Assembly: GCA_964017195.1 (NCBI GenBank)
Contig: OZ024888.1
Coordinates: 17,820,701 to 17,884,700, forward strand
Length of the DNA stretch: 64,000 nucleotides
Direction of reading: 5' to 3'
DNA from: Siderastrea radians
Lineage: Eukaryota > Cnidaria > Anthozoa > Scleractinia > Rhizangiidae
The notes beneath the pieces were generated by a model. That model was given only the letters and a program-made list of their open reading frames with translations, was not told the origin of the DNA and did not search any database. A program made the position numbers and the translations under genes. Below are positions 35,107 through 47,841 of the stretch, in pieces (the first letter of the stretch is position 1; each line of letters starts with the position of its first letter).

Positions 35107-36367
35107 TTAATAGACGTCACATGCGGCCATTTTTTCAAAACATTAACCCTTTAAGTGCCAATAGTGACCAGCATCAAATTTCTCCTCACAATGTCAATCC
35201 GTAATCAAGAGAAAACATTAAAAGAATCAATATTTACCTGGCTTTAGATGGCTAGGATGGAAATATAATGGAAATATATTGTACGCCCAGATACCACACT
35301 TCAATTTCCCACGGTGGGTTCTGCATTCTGATTGGTCAAGAGCAACCGGAGTGTATATACCATTTTTTCAAGTGAATGCACCGCAATTCGGGTTTTTTTT
35401 AAGGGGGTAGGGGCAACGTGTTTACCTCCCAATCTCAGTTGCGCCTCCCCGTTACTTTTATTCTTAACGCAATCAGAAACAGCCACGCCATATTACTCAC
35501 TTTAGGCATGAATAGAACTTTATTGCCTTTATTCCTCGTGTTCGTATGTTACATTTATCCTAGTCAATGTCCCCAATAGTCTGGTTTTGTTGCGGCATTT
35601 CTCTGCACAATTCAGTATGTACCCCAAAGCATCTCTGAAGTAAAGCATTTCCGAGTATTTTACTATGGTCTGTGCGAATGCGAGAATTTGTCTTAGAACC
35701 ACTACATACACTAGGTCTGTCACGGTACAAAGAAAGCGAGACAAAGGTGCACCAGAGAAGCAAACAAGACAAGGGTTTACATAGGCAAGGGCGTAGTTAC
35801 CGGTACGCACACACGCACAGTTTGCGTCCCTGAAAAAGTCGAAAATAAAAAATATATATATATAAAAATATACAATGAATAAAAAAAGCAGCTAAATAAA
35901 AGATAATAATTTTTAATGCAGAATTTGCCTCGAGTAATTTCCGCTTGTTTCTTTGAAGTGTTGTTTGTTTATAAAACAACGGACGGCGTTTTTCCACACC
36001 CGAATATCGGTTTCCAAGGAGAAGCGACGTGATTCATTGGTAAGCCGAATGGGTCCCCCCAAAAAAGGCGGGAAATGAGGAGAAAGCAGGCGGGATGGTA
36101 AAGAGTAAACGCACAGTGTTCACATCGTTTTACAGCCTTAGCTCTTTATGATCTTTTATAATAAAGTTTCGATATAACGCGCGCTGTGATTGGTTGAAAC
36201 AGCGTGCTTTATCAGAGAACAGATGCACGGAGTAGCCCGTGACGCCATTCTGCGCGCGCTGGCAAGCTGAAAACCTTTCTTGCGCGCGCTTGCAAGCTAT
36301 GAAAAAACTTGATTTCTTGCAATTAAAAGCCAGTTTCTTTACAAATGTGAGCAAAGCTATATTATAA
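35107..36367. other. Intergenic, repeat fragments only
   Basis: A TTAACCCTTTAAG fragment at 35145 and GCGCGC-rich text near 36178-36290. No gene is supported. Confidence 0.4.
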
Positions 36368-36557
36368 AACAAATAAAAAAGCCAAAACCGTGCTTTGTTC
36401 TGTGATAAAGCACTCAAGAAAGTGACGAGAGCACTCAAGAAGTGGGGAGAAGCACTCGCCTGCGGCTCGTGTTCACCCTACACTTCTTTCGTGCTCTCGT
36501 CACTTCCTTGCGTGCTTTATCACAGAACAAAGCACGGTTTTGGCTTTTTTATTTGTT
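36368..36557. mobile_element. 190-bp foldback element
   Basis: The arms of about 75 bp (aacaaataaaaaagccaaaa inward, continuing gtgctttgttctgtgataaagc) are inverted copies around a ~35-bp loop with minor mismatches. Confidence 0.82.
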
Positions 36558-36680
36558 AATTATAGCCATAGCAAACAATGCCGGTCAAAAACAATGTGGC
36601 ACACAGCGGTAAAAAAAGTCGATCGGAGCGCTTCAACGATCCCAAAAAAGCAACTTACAAAGAATTTTAGGACTTCGGCT

Positions 36681-36792
36681 CGGTTCAAACGACGAACTTT
36701 ACCTGTGCCGAACCTAATGCAAATGAGCAAAATCTATTGTTTTTGCTCATTTGCATTAGGTTCGGCACATGTAAAATTCGACGTTTAAACCG
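36681..36792. mobile_element. 112-bp near-complete palindrome
   Basis: cggttcaaacgacgaacttt through cctaatgcaaatgagcaaaa is followed by a ~7-bp loop and the inverse. One half-copy relative lies at about 53572-53603 (cgtcgaactttacatatgcc). Confidence 0.82.
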
Positions 36793-37248
36793 GAGGTTAG
36801 TTGTCATTTCATATCAAGTAAGAACGCTAACGCTTAAAACATAACTTCACCATAATGATGATAAAGAAAATTTAATCAAGGCTGGTGAAAAAGAAATATA
36901 GGACTTGAGTTGGGGGGGGGGGGGGAATGTGGAAAATTGTGCGTACCTCTGGAAAAATCCTGGCTACGTCCCTATATATCGTGAAGCTAACGTGTTAAAA
37001 CAAATACAAGAAAAGTTCACTTGCGGTGTTACTGGCGCTTAGAGAAAACAGAAAAACGGAAAAAAAAACCGGGAAAACCGTATTACTGGCCTTTTTTTAT
37101 ATCGACCTTACTTTAGCATGCAAAAAAGTTGTTATTATTATTATTACTAAATTGTTGCATGCTAAAGGCTTCTCTCCAATATGTCTTCCATCACACCTCT
37201 GCAGATGCGGTGACTGCAGTAGATACAACTCTGTCCATTGACTCCACC

Positions 37249-38103
37249 CTACCCGACTATTAAAAACTCTTGCAATACTCGTTTTGTATGTGTTCGTTTA
37301 TGGTTATGGAGAGATCCTGAGTGATTAAATCTCTTGCCACACTCATTACATGTAAATGGCTTCTCTCCTGTGTGTGTTCTTTTATGATTATGAAGAACTG
37401 CTGCCTGGCTAAAACTCTTGCCACACTCATCGCAAGTAAAAGGCTTCTCGCCTGTATGTTTTCTTCTATGGTTATAGAGAGCTCCCTTTTGTCTAAACCT
37501 CTTGCCGCACTCATTGCATGTGAATGGCTTCTCTCCTGTATGCGTTCTTTTATGGCTACGTAGAGTTCCTGACTGACTAAAACTCTTGCCACACTCGTTG
37601 CAAGTAAAAGGCTTTTCGCCCGTATGTGTTTTTCTATGCCTACAGAGATATAGTGCGAGAGTGAAACTTTTGCCGCATTCATTGCAAGTAAAAGACTTCT
37701 CTCCTGTATGTGTTTTACTATGCACATGCAGACTTTGTGCTTGTCTATAGCATTTGCCACACTCAATACATGTAAAAGGTTTCTCTCCTGTGTGTGTTCT
37801 TTTATGCCTCAGCAAATCATTTGCCCGACTAAAGCCCTTGTCACAGTGGGTGCAAGTAAATGGTCTCTCTCCTGTATGTGTTCTTTTGTGCACCTTGAGG
37901 TGTCCTGAATTTTTAAAACTCTTGTCACACTCGTTGCATGCAAAAGGCCTCTCCCCTGCATGCTTTCTTTTATGCCCTCGCAGATTCTGTGCCCGGAAAA
38001 AACGTTTGACACACTCGTTACGTTCAGAAACCATTTCATTGCAAATTATATGTTCCTCCACACGTCCTGCTTCACTGAAACACTTGCTGCTGTCAGACAT
38101 CAT
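37249..38103 (-). CDS. C2H2 zinc-finger protein, 284 aa
   Basis: A single-exon coding region with eight intact C2H2 fingers in tandem, each F-x-C-x2-C-x12-H-x3-H joined by T-G-E-[KR]-P-F linkers. One degenerate finger precedes them and lacks its first cysteine (E-C-V-K-R-F-F...H-K-R-K-H). Such arrays normally bind DNA in the nucleus. The N-terminus is short and carries no KRAB, BTB or SCAN domain, so a cofactor role cannot be read. A ttttcctgctgcatag acceptor lies 10 bp before the ATG, so the upstream exon is probably untranslated. The target is unknown. Confidence 0.88.
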   Translation of the reverse strand: MMSDSSKCFSEAGRVEEHIICNEMVSERNECVKRFFRAQNLRGHKRKHAGERPFACNECDKSFKNSGHLKVHKRTHTGERPFTCTHCDKGFSRANDLLRHKRTHTGEKPFTCIECGKCYRQAQSLHVHSKTHTGEKSFTCNECGKSFTLALYLCRHRKTHTGEKPFTCNECGKSFSQSGTLRSHKRTHTGEKPFTCNECGKRFRQKGALYNHRRKHTGEKPFTCDECGKSFSQAAVLHNHKRTHTGEKPFTCNECGKRFNHSGSLHNHKRTHTKRVLQEFLIVG

Positions 38104-38198
38104 TATGTGTTTCTATGCAGCAGGAAAATAGCCTTTAACCTACAAAGAGAAAGCAACAGGTATCAATTAAGTTCTTCACGTGTGCCAGAAATACTTTA

Positions 38199-38546
38199 AG
38201 GCCTTCCCCTTTATTTTCTTCGTTTAGCGTTGAATGCGTTTCCTGATTTTGGGTCGATCGGTCTGATTTAAAAAAAAGGCCCCCAAAAGGCCACCCCAAA
38301 TGAGGAGGAGTCTGGAACTAGGAGGCCCGGTACCCCAGCATCATTGCCAGATTGATGTGGTGGTTGTCGTGGTTGTTAAGGTTGAAATTGGTATTCAGGC
38401 GTTAAGAAATGCCGTTAATAGATCTGAATTTGCAAAGACAAAGTTTATTTTGTTTGACCACTTTCCTCGTAATATAATTTTAAAAAAAACGCGAAAATTT
38501 GGGTCAGTCGGACGACGCTAAATGGAGAAAAAAAGGGGGAAGGCCT
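38199..38546. mobile_element. 348-bp MITE, aggccttcccc ends
   Basis: aggccttcccc at left and ggggaaggcct at right are inverted copies; cgtttagcgt / acgctaaat also pairs inward. It lies just upstream of the minus-strand zinc-finger gene. Confidence 0.65.
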
Positions 38547-38717
38547 AATATAAAAAAAAGACTAGTTTTAATGCCAAACTACAACGCGAATGGAAGTAAA
38601 ATAAGGTGAAACACTTCCCCACATTTTAAGTGAGGTGAGCATTGGTGTGGTGGGTGTGTCAAGGTGGCTGTCTACAGAGAGATCCAAGGCTGAATTCACT
38701 AAGGCCCTGTTTATATG

Positions 38718-39064
38718 GGGCGCTTTCCATTCGACCAAAAATTCCGATTTGAAGTTTCGAAAATTTCACGTGGCAAATGGAACAGTAAATCGGGAAATTT
38801 TCCGGATGGATATACCAGCCCGGGTGGACCGAGCCGTTCCATTCAGTTTCGGACAGAAATTTCCAGAAATTTACGACAGAGAGGTACTACAAACCGAAAG
38901 TTTTTCGAATGGAACAGTAATTTCCGATCAGAACGGACCAACCGAAAAAGCGGTCCACCTCGAAAGGTGGACCTTCTTTTCCGAAAATTTTCCGGTTGGT
39001 CAGAACCGTTCCATTCAGTTTTGGACCGGAATTTTCGGAAATTTTGGTTGAATGGAAAGCGCCC
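38718..39064. mobile_element. 347-bp MITE, gggcgctttccatt ends
   Basis: The ends gggcgctttccattc(g/a)acca are inverted, flanked by ATG on both sides (38715-38717 and 39065-39067), and contain repeated gttccattcagttt(c/t)gga motifs. Open frames in it are by-products. Confidence 0.78.
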
Positions 39065-39877
39065 ATGGAGTAAAGTTGCCCGGCTTGGAAGGTCTCTTTC
39101 AAAGGTAGGGTGACTCTCAACCGGGACAACTTTTTTGCACATAAACACTTTGGCGGCCCTACCCGGGATGACTTTTTGCATGATGCAACGTGACACATAT
39201 TATCCAGTTTTAGGTTTTAAAAGTTAAAAATTATCCTGTCACACAAGATCATTATCTTGCTTTGGACACCTTGGAATGTAATTAGCACTGCACATTTCAA
39301 CACGTCAGAAATCAGGTATCTGATCAATCAGGGATGGCATCAGAATGAGGTTCCATGGAAAGATGGTACCAAAGTTTCATCAGTTTCTACCCTCTTCTCT
39401 CTCATTTCAGCCCACCCATAGCTCACACCAAATACAGTGCACATACTGCTCAAGAGCCTCTTCACAGACCAGACAACTGTTTTGAAAAATGCAGCTGCAA
39501 GTGAGGAAAGTGAAAGTGCTGATGCACCACTGACAGGTATTAATTACAAGGTGGCAGAATGACCATCTCAATACAGGCTCTGTTGACTCAAAAGTTCAAT
39601 AGATTATGTAGCACAAACGTTGGAGTAAATAATTTAAGAATTTCAAAAACCACACATTTCAAGGCTGCTGCCTCTTCCACAGTGGTCACTTCACACAACT
39701 AAGGGGCCTATTCACAGTCTAGCCATCTAGAGGATAGGTAGCTACATAGGGCAGCTTGTGATAATAACAGTAAATAGTAGGTAAGTAAAAAAGGTAAAGT
39801 CACACATAAGCCAAGGAGGCTCACATGCAGAGCTTAACCTGGTTTCTGTAGCATGAAACAACTAAGAGTATTGCTAC

Positions 39878-40080
39878 TCCCCCACTGGATGGGATGCTAG
39901 TCCATTGCAGGGTTATCCCCAGCAGTATGACGCCGGTGCCCATTTATACACCTGGGTGAAGAGAGACAATGTGGGGTAAAGTTTCTTGTCTGAGAAAATG
40001 ACACGATGGCAGGGACTGGGCCTCGAACCATCATTCTTCAGATTTAAAGTTCAATGTGCTAACCACTACATCCCCCCCAC
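39878..40080 (-). mobile_element. tRNA-derived SINE
   Basis: Read on the minus strand, a tRNA-like head (tgtagtggttagcacattga, then B-box-like ggttcgaggcc) precedes a conserved body with acccaggtgtataaatgggc and ctagcatcccatccagtggg. Another partial copy lies at 27948-28035. Confidence 0.72.
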
Positions 40081-40084
40081 TCAC

Positions 40085-41555
40085 AGTTAATTAACAGTAA
40101 AGTTGTATTAATGTCACAAAACTTTATCATCATATAAAGTTAAAAAAAACTGTATCGTCACCCTTAGTGATTAGAGAACTCATCACCACCCTTTTACTGT
40201 GTAACTCCGAGAAAATGCAATGTTCATCAGGCAGCTAACAAAATGCTTCTGAATACAATCACAGTCATAGCAAAATCTCATTGAAAAACTGTACACCAGG
40301 GCTCAACCTTAGCAATAAGATTGAGGCTAACAGAATTGTTCCTTTGGGATGGAGATTTAGATACACAACCCTAAGTGAATCATTGGGAACATGTTAAGCT
40401 AGAGATTAGAAAAAACTGGACAAGAGGCAGCTTATTCAAATACCCAAACTTAATCAAACTTAGTCCATGTACTGAATTTGATTGAATTGAAATTATTGAA
40501 CATAGCCTGGCAAGAACTTTTTCAATTCCAAAATGATTAAACGCATAGGAAGTAATTGAACTTAATCAAACTCGTTCAGTGGATTCTCTTCCATTATATG
40601 TTCAGAAATGAAATGTAATTGAACAAAATCCCCATGTTAGTCACTTTTGGGCAAATGTACCCCAAAAGCCTACTTGCCGGAATTTACTTACCCCTGAAAT
40701 CCCGCAAATGTATGACCCCATTCTAGTAACTCTATTAGCTCCTTTTGAAAATGCAACCCCATTATGGTCAATCCAGTCGTGAAAATGCGACCCCATCCAG
40801 CAGCACATCCTCATTAGCCTGTTACTAGGAATTACCCCCCCCCCCCCCAGGAACAAATCAATACATAGATATGTTGTTTTGGACTATCAATTCATTCATT
40901 TAACACAGGTTTGTGTGGTGTGTTGTGCATTTATAAACCAAAGGCAGATTCAGGGCTTTCAAAAGTGATGGAAATATGCGCAGTTGCATTGAACTCAAAA
41001 TTAACAGCACACTACGTACACAAACAGAGGATGATAAGCTTGTGATTTTAATACTAAAGCTCTCACAATTCAATCCTTTAAACTTAGTTCATCTATTTAT
41101 TGACAAAACCAAACTTTCTTAGCCCAGTAACAAGCTCAAAAGTCAAAATTCCACATTTGAAGTTATCAATGGGGTTGTCCATATCGTGTCGGCATAATTT
41201 TGAGCATAATAGTGAGGCAAAAGAATTGACCATTATGCTGGAATAATAGTGCAAAGTTTCTTCGACTCTTTGTGCTTTATAAAAACTTTCCCAAAACCAT
41301 GGGATTCCCACACAAGACACCAGCCCAGGAACCACATTTTTTGACCAGGTCTGGTTACAAATTAGCAAAAACATGGCTTCCAGCAGTTCCAGTTCTAAAA
41401 CATTGTCAGCTGCCTCCTCGGACTGTTTCCATTTACACTTGTAATCAACACAAACCTGTCTTCTGTGGTCTTTTATTTATTTTTATGTTAATTATAACGG
41501 AGCATAATAGTGATGCTTTAATTTGAGCATAATAGTGACATTTGTTGAGAATAAT
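40085..41555. other. Intergenic, repeat-like
   Basis: Scattered attgaac/aatcaaa words (40440-40625; related text at 43220-43330) and repeated gcataatagtga (41200-41540). No gene supported; the open frames have no recognisable content. Confidence 0.4.
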
Positions 41556-43151
41556 GCGAGTATCAGCAGCTAGCCCGGGGGGTAGACCCCCGGGCAACCC
41601 CAGGGGAACCCACAGGCTTGGTAAGGGATTCATAGCAAAAATGTTCCCCGGAGACAGGGGCATTAGTGCGCTTCCGCATTTTTTGGCAAACCTCCCCGGG
41701 GATCTACCCACGGGATTTGCTAATGGCTGCTGTCAGGAAGTTCAGTGGTAATGCATCTTTCGAAGTCTTTGCTTTTTGAGGTGAGTGCAATTTTATTACC
41801 TGACGTGTTCAATCGATAAAAACCGATATCGAAAAACCGTTCAATAAATTGATAACAATCAATTTTATCGATCAATCGATAGAAATTGATACTCATAACT
41901 GATCCTGGTTTTTAATGGTATCAATTTTATCGATTTTATTGTCTTCGAGGACCGTGCATTTTTCACCCCGGTTAAATACAACAAAACAGTCGGAGGCAGC
42001 ACTTGATTCAGATAGTGCTCAGCTTTATCATTCGTTGTTCTTTGCTTTTCACTGACTTCGCTATGGTGTTTAGTTGGGTGTTTCAGTAAATTGAGCTACC
42101 CTTACAGCCCTCTTCGCCAACTCATAGTCATAGTTCTCAGGGTCAACGAACCATACAAATAAGTTTTCAAGAATATATTTTCTTCAATTTAATTCTAGTT
42201 GAGGTTCTTCTTTCTTTTATTTCTTTGATTCTGGAACCATGTCTTGACCTACTGACTCATTTTAAACTTTTCACAGGCCTGTTGGTTTGAAAATGTTACC
42301 ATTCGATGCAATAAAATTGTTCTAGGATCGTTTATTGAAGTAGTAATAGTTTCTAAGTAAGTCCGTTCATTTCTGATATTACCGACCTAAAATATGTGGA
42401 AAAATATTGCGCCAATAAAATCAATAAGTTTGATAAAAATCGATAAGAAAAATTGAAAAATCGATAATAATTATCACTGATTACTCACAACATATCCCTT
42501 TATCAATTTTTATCCATTTCCGATACAATTTCTTAATCTTAATCGATTGTTACCGAATATTATCGATTATCGATTTCATCGATTGAACACCTCGGGATTT
42601 ATTATCATTTAAATTTGCAAGGATAATCGAGCCATCCTCCACTGGATAAAATATCTCAATAGGATTAATCAAGAAAGGATTCAGATAAGCAGAAAATTGT
42701 GATACCTCTTGATTCTCTTTGTAATTTGTTGGGTATCATTTTGACATCTTCAAGTACTTTAAATTGATTTCACATACAAGAATGTTGTCTTCATTTGCGA
42801 AATTTTGTGGGCATCGTTGACACATTTTTACTGTGCGGTGGAAATCCCGTTATGCCGTACTCCAGAAAAAAACCCCTGTGTTTGCATTACAATGTTGAAA
42901 TAAACTGCTGGTTAAACTTTATTTTGAGGTTGTTAATGACTTCCCAAGTACTGTGTTTTCTTCTCAGAGGATGCTCAGAGGAAAATATTAAAACTTTTGG
43001 AGACCTTCTCTGCTTGTGGTTGGAACATAAGCCACGGGGGATGGGATATTTGTTACAAGATTTTAGCCCTAACCCAGGGCCTTCAACAAGCATTTGTTAG
43101 GGCAGTCTTTGCAAATGCCCCGGGATACCCGGGATGGCCGCTGATACCCGC
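41556..43151. mobile_element. ~1.6-kb inverted-repeat element (outer)
   Basis: gcgagtatcagcagctagcccggg at left pairs with inverted gcgggtatcagcggccatccc at right, with CCCGGG-rich subterminal text on both sides. It hosts a second element at 41805-42590. No transposase recognised. Confidence 0.5.
41805..42590. mobile_element. 786-bp MITE with ATCGAT-rich ends
   Basis: gtgttcaatcgat at left and atcgattgaacac at right are inverted. Both subterminal zones hold many ATCGAT/TATCGAT words. No clear target duplication. Confidence 0.7.
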
Positions 43152-43580
43152 ATAAAGAATAAGCATAGTGTGAAACACTGAGTATAATGTGGACACCCCT
43201 AGTTATCAATTAGTTTGGTCAAGGAAATAATTGAACACAATCGAACTACCATGTAATCGAACACAAACCGTTGGATTTTCGTTCGATTGCCTTCGATTAA
43301 AATGCCCGTTCGATTTTGCTCGATTAGATGTACCGGGAAAACAACGGCTTCCACTCATAAAACAAAGTAAATTTGAGATAAATATTACTCTCCTGCATTT
43401 TAAACATGTTCTCAGGAAGTTTTTCTTACCTTTACTGGAGCAAAACAGGCAATAAGGAGCTGCAAGGGTTTAAAACCAAGATCGTAAAAACCGGATCGTA
43501 CATGTACGAGCAAAGGGCGACTGGTGTCTGTTTCATTGCGTGACAGAACACTGCGAAAAGACTGGGCACGAGTGTCTTCA

Positions 43581-43637
43581 ATGGCTGCTGTCGTACGAGG
43601 GGAACGTGATCCGATTTACTTGTTTTGCGAAGTACAG
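43581..43637 (+). CDS. Candidate first exon, 19 codons
   Basis: ATG-GCT-GCT opens M-A-A-V-V-R-G-E-R-D-P-I-Y-L-F-C-E-V-Q and ends at a consensus donor (cag|gtaagg) in phase 0. I could not find a convincing second exon before the zinc-finger gene at 47.8 kb. Family not recognised. Confidence 0.4.
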
Positions 43638-43639
43638 GT

Positions 43640-45390
43640 AAGGCAAACTTCGTAAGAAAGTGATTAGAAGGTAACTATGTAACGATGTAACTGCTTAGGA
43701 GACACCAACTCATTGTCGACAGAAACGGCGAAGATTTTCAAAAACGCCTTTCTCTAGCTTATGATTCGCGTTTCGCTCGCTCATCACGATTCGAACGATT
43801 AACCTTGATACTGTCTTGATCATACAGTGGTGAAAAATATTCGCCCAAAAATGAGCCCACAGAGACGAAAGGGAACGAGAGCTCCTGCTACCAAAGAGGA
43901 ATAAGCACGTGGCCCTAACACTAACTGAAACATAAAGGGACTTTTAAAAGTATGCACGATCCCCTTCGGATTTGCAATTACTCTAATGCTTAAACAAAAG
44001 CTCAGCAGCTTAATACAACTGTATATTGGGATAAGGGGGTAGATGTGGGGGACTTATTTAAATACTCAAGAAGGGGGCGGCATGAATAGGCCTACAGATC
44101 GGCGGATTACCCTGATTTCGGATTCTAGGCAAAATTTTAGTGGATTTGCGGATTTTACAATCTCAATGGATGGCGTTTTTGGCCCAGGTTTTGGAATTTG
44201 CTTGATAGACAGTACGGATCATGGAGATCAACCCTATTCAGAAATGTTGTCTTTTTTGTCATGGCCAAGATGTGCAGCTCACCAAACATGGTCAAACGTT
44301 AAGCCCAGGCTAAAAGATCAAATGTTTTCGCCTAACATGGGTTAACATCACACAAAACATTCAGAGGGTAAACCAATAAACACTGTTTGACCAAACATCG
44401 GATAAAGTGAGCCCACATAATGCATTTGGCGTATTACCACTGAAAATTGTGATGTGACTAGACTTGCAACATCACCCAAATTCCGTTTCTAATTAGTCGA
44501 TTTTCTCCCCTTGTGCAAACCTTGAACCTTGTTGGGACTAAATGATCAAACATTTGTTTGTAACGTAAAATGTTGGGTGAAAATGTTTCATTTACAATCA
44601 CGGCCGAAAGTCTAGGGACACTTTCTTCAGTTCATGCCCCTTTAGCGTCACATAGAAATATTCTTCCCTCCCTCCCCCCCCCCCATTATATGTTGAAATC
44701 ATATATTGAAAGTAGTGACTGATCTTCAACATTGTTTTGGGAGGTGGGGAGGGGGCATTTATAAACAGATAACAAAAATTGTGATTGTGGTATTACAACG
44801 GAGGAAAAATTTTCATGTTTCTCATAGAGATTTTACAGGTGTCCCAAGGGCTAATGACTACAATTGTAGATCAAACATTAGAAAACCATTTCTATGCAAG
44901 GTTGATGGCTAAACAATGAAACATGTTTTTCCAACAAGATCTTGGGAGAAAATGTTTCATCATTTAGCCAAGGTTTTAGAGAAAAAAACAAAGTAACATG
45001 CCTTGTTGCGTGATTTACGTAACAAAGCCAAAACTCTCTCCATCATCTCTCTCATACTATAAATGCTCCATTTCTCTTTTCGGGGATGTGGGGAAGGGGT
45101 ACTGCCTTATCTCAGTTTCTGTCACTGAATGGGGTATCATTGTCATAGCATAAGCAGGGTACCGATTTACACAGCCTAACTGGAGTTGATTTTCATTGTC
45201 TTCTGTTCCAACAGAGCTACTGGCTTTGTCTTAGACTGGGTCATAAAAGTTGGAGTTTCATTATAAATGGGGTAGGAGTATCAGAGTTGTGTCTTAAACA
45301 GGGTCAAGGTTCGAACTGCCAGGCTGATCCTCTATACTCAAGCATCTGCCAATTTTTCCCCTCCCACCCGAAGGCTACTTTACCAGCTTC
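43640..45390. other. Intergenic / possible intron
   Basis: Low-complexity C and G runs and a repeat with gtcttaaacagggtcaaggt at about 45291, related to 54004-54060. No exon supported. Confidence 0.4.
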
Positions 45391-45395
45391 TGTTA

Positions 45396-45611
45396 ACCCT
45401 TCAAGTTCCAGTGTCAACATGTATGTTCTCCTCATTGTACTCCATATATTCTTTGTAGTACTAGTTGAGAGAATTTGCTTAAACATCAAAACATTTTGCC
45501 TTTGGTGATCATTTCCTTTAATTTATTCACATGACCTAGTGTATGTCTGATCAACTAGTGATATTGTAACGAGAAATTAGATGCTTGTCACTATAGGGAC
45601 TTAAGTTAATA
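45396..45611. mobile_element. Diverged TTAA/CCCTT MITE copy
   Basis: ttaacccttcaagttccagt at left and gggacttaagttaa at right resemble the family at 15267-15469 and 49759-49965. Confidence 0.5.
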
Positions 45612-46758
45612 TATGACGTTTTCTTAATAGATGTTTTGCTTTATCTTTTTGTTTCAATTGCTGTTTCTGACATTTTTTTTCAATGATGAAATACGTATGA
45701 TGTCCCAAACCAAATTAATTTTGTCTTTTTCGTTGATTTTTAAGACGTGTTACAAGTATGTTTACTGAGTTTTGTGATACCTTGTCCACATGTTAACGTT
45801 ATGTGAACATTTGATTCACTTAATATTTACTTTTTTGATTATTATTAAGGCTTAAAAATTCACATCTGAATTAATTTGCCGATTCGGATTTGAGCAAGTT
45901 TTTTTTTCGTGTAGATTGATGGATTTGGGTGTTAATTTATAATAGATCAGCAGATTGCCATACCCCCATTTACCTCCCTTCTTAAGCTAAGCACAAGTTG
46001 TTTCTTTTGTTTCTGTTTGAGCCAAAACCAAAGAGGTCAGCTTAGCATAGTCTTCTCTTATGTTTTTAATAGTCACTTATTAATAAGCAATTTAGGAAAA
46101 GTAATTATGTTAATAGGCTAATTCTTGAAATTTGAACTGTTTGGTCAAAAAATAAATTCAAAATTATGTTTTGCACTTGGGGATTATATTTTACTAGTCC
46201 CTAGTCCAGATATGTTTTAAAACCTGTAGAGCTTATTTGGAGCAGTTTGGTTTTCAAAGCCACTTGGTCACATTGGAGTTTTCCAGCCTGCTATTCAGTT
46301 ACAACTATAATTTTTTGTTTGTTGCTGTTTAAGTACTATTCATTTCTCTATAGGTTAACTTAGTCATCTGCTGTACTGTTGTTGTATCAATAACTATACA
46401 AATAATTAATTAATTAATTTAAAAAGTGGTATTGGCATTTTATGGCCCTCATATTTAAGGACCTTCATACTAAGTGTTGCAAATCTAATTCTAGGCAGGC
46501 GCTGAGGAAGAAAGTTTGACACATATTTCACTGGTGGGTATTGTAGTTACTTCACCTGGATAGTTAAGTGCATTCAGCTCCCGTTTTTTTTCATAGATTC
46601 TTTAAATTTAAAGAAAAATAAACACCAATCAGTGTGAATTTTCAAGTCTGCAGTTTTCTTTTGTCCCAAGTGTTTTACATATCGCAAATATCACTGATGT
46701 GCAAGGCCTGCAAGTCTTCCTCTTGAAAAGTTCTTTAGAAAGGATGCTATTTATGGAA

Positions 46759-46785
46759 AATAATAATAATAATAATAACAACAAC

Positions 46786-46819
<34 letters not shown>
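46759..46819. repeat. (AAT)n microsatellite
   Basis: About 20 AAT/AAC triplets; it produces an artefactual poly-Asn frame. Confidence 0.95.
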
Positions 46820-46820
<1 letters not shown>

Positions 46821-47061
46821 TTTTTTTGACGGTTCTGAGCCAACCGTTGGTCCTACTTTCGGCTTAAATTCTCGGTTCTCCTCTTACTCTTTTAGTTGGG
46901 TTAACCCTCTCTTTTTCTCTCAAGGGAGAAAGGTTATCAAAACGACCTTGTGTTGTAAAATGGATGACGTCACAAGTGCAACAATGTACCAAAGGGTTTA
47001 ATAACATTTGAAACCCCATGCATTGTTCTAGCTGCTGTCTCATTTTACTGTTAGAGACCAT

Positions 47062-47421
47062 AGGCCTACCATCCTCTGTTTGTGTGGTGGGCTGTGCATT
47101 TATAATGGCTGCGTCAGTTTATCAAATTAGCAAAACTAAAGCCGAAATTTAGGAGTTTTAAAACTGAGGGAAATGAAATAAAAACTCACTTTTGAGCGAG
47201 TCTGACCGTCATTTAAAAAAAAAAACATCGCTTTCGCGAGCCTTAAATCGCCAAAATAAACACAGAAACACAAATCAAAACACCATGGCAGCAATTTTAT
47301 GAGTTTTTATTTCATTTCCCTCAGGTTTAAAACTCCTAGATTTCGGCTTTAGTTTTGCTAATTTGATAAACCGACGCAGCCATTATAAATGCACAGCCCA
47401 CCACACAGAGGATGGTAGGCC
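47062..47421. mobile_element. 360-bp inverted-repeat element
   Basis: aggcctaccatcctctgt and its inverse bound arms of about 130 bp (gtgcatttataatggctgcg, aactaaagccgaaattta) around a ~100-bp centre. A fragment of the left arm also occurs near 40908. Confidence 0.82.
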
Positions 47422-47841
47422 TGTGTAGAAACTGGTAGAACGGAAAAACACTGGGGCGCTCCAGCTCCATAATTCCACGCGCACCGCGCATGACCAAGAA
47501 ACGACGCATAGTGACGATTCAGTGAAACAATTATGGAAGGTTAAAAATATGCAGCAGCTGTTTGCAGCTTGTAGTATTGGAAAGGTTTAAAATTTCCACT
47601 TTCTTTGAATCGTTGCTTGCCTTCCTTCGCCTCATACAGTAGTTAAAGTTTAAGTTCATCGATTGGCGCTTAGGATAGGTACATTAATGGAGCTTCCACT
47701 GTAAATGGCGATACTTTTGGCTCTTTTATATCTTCTCCGGGTCGAGTGGAGATCTAATTGTACCTTTCTTCTCTTTCGCTCTCTTCAGGCTGAAAGAACT
47801 TGTTACTTTTGTTGACAACTAGTAATCTACAAATTTGTTCA

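Noticed and set aside
37260..37766. Other-frame and antisense open frames over the zinc-finger genes
   Set aside because: Shadows of the repetitive finger-coding sequence; only the C2H2 frame makes sense. The same applies at 48473-48703.
46699..47001. Poly-asparagine protein
   Set aside because: Translation of an AAT microsatellite with no supporting flanking domain.
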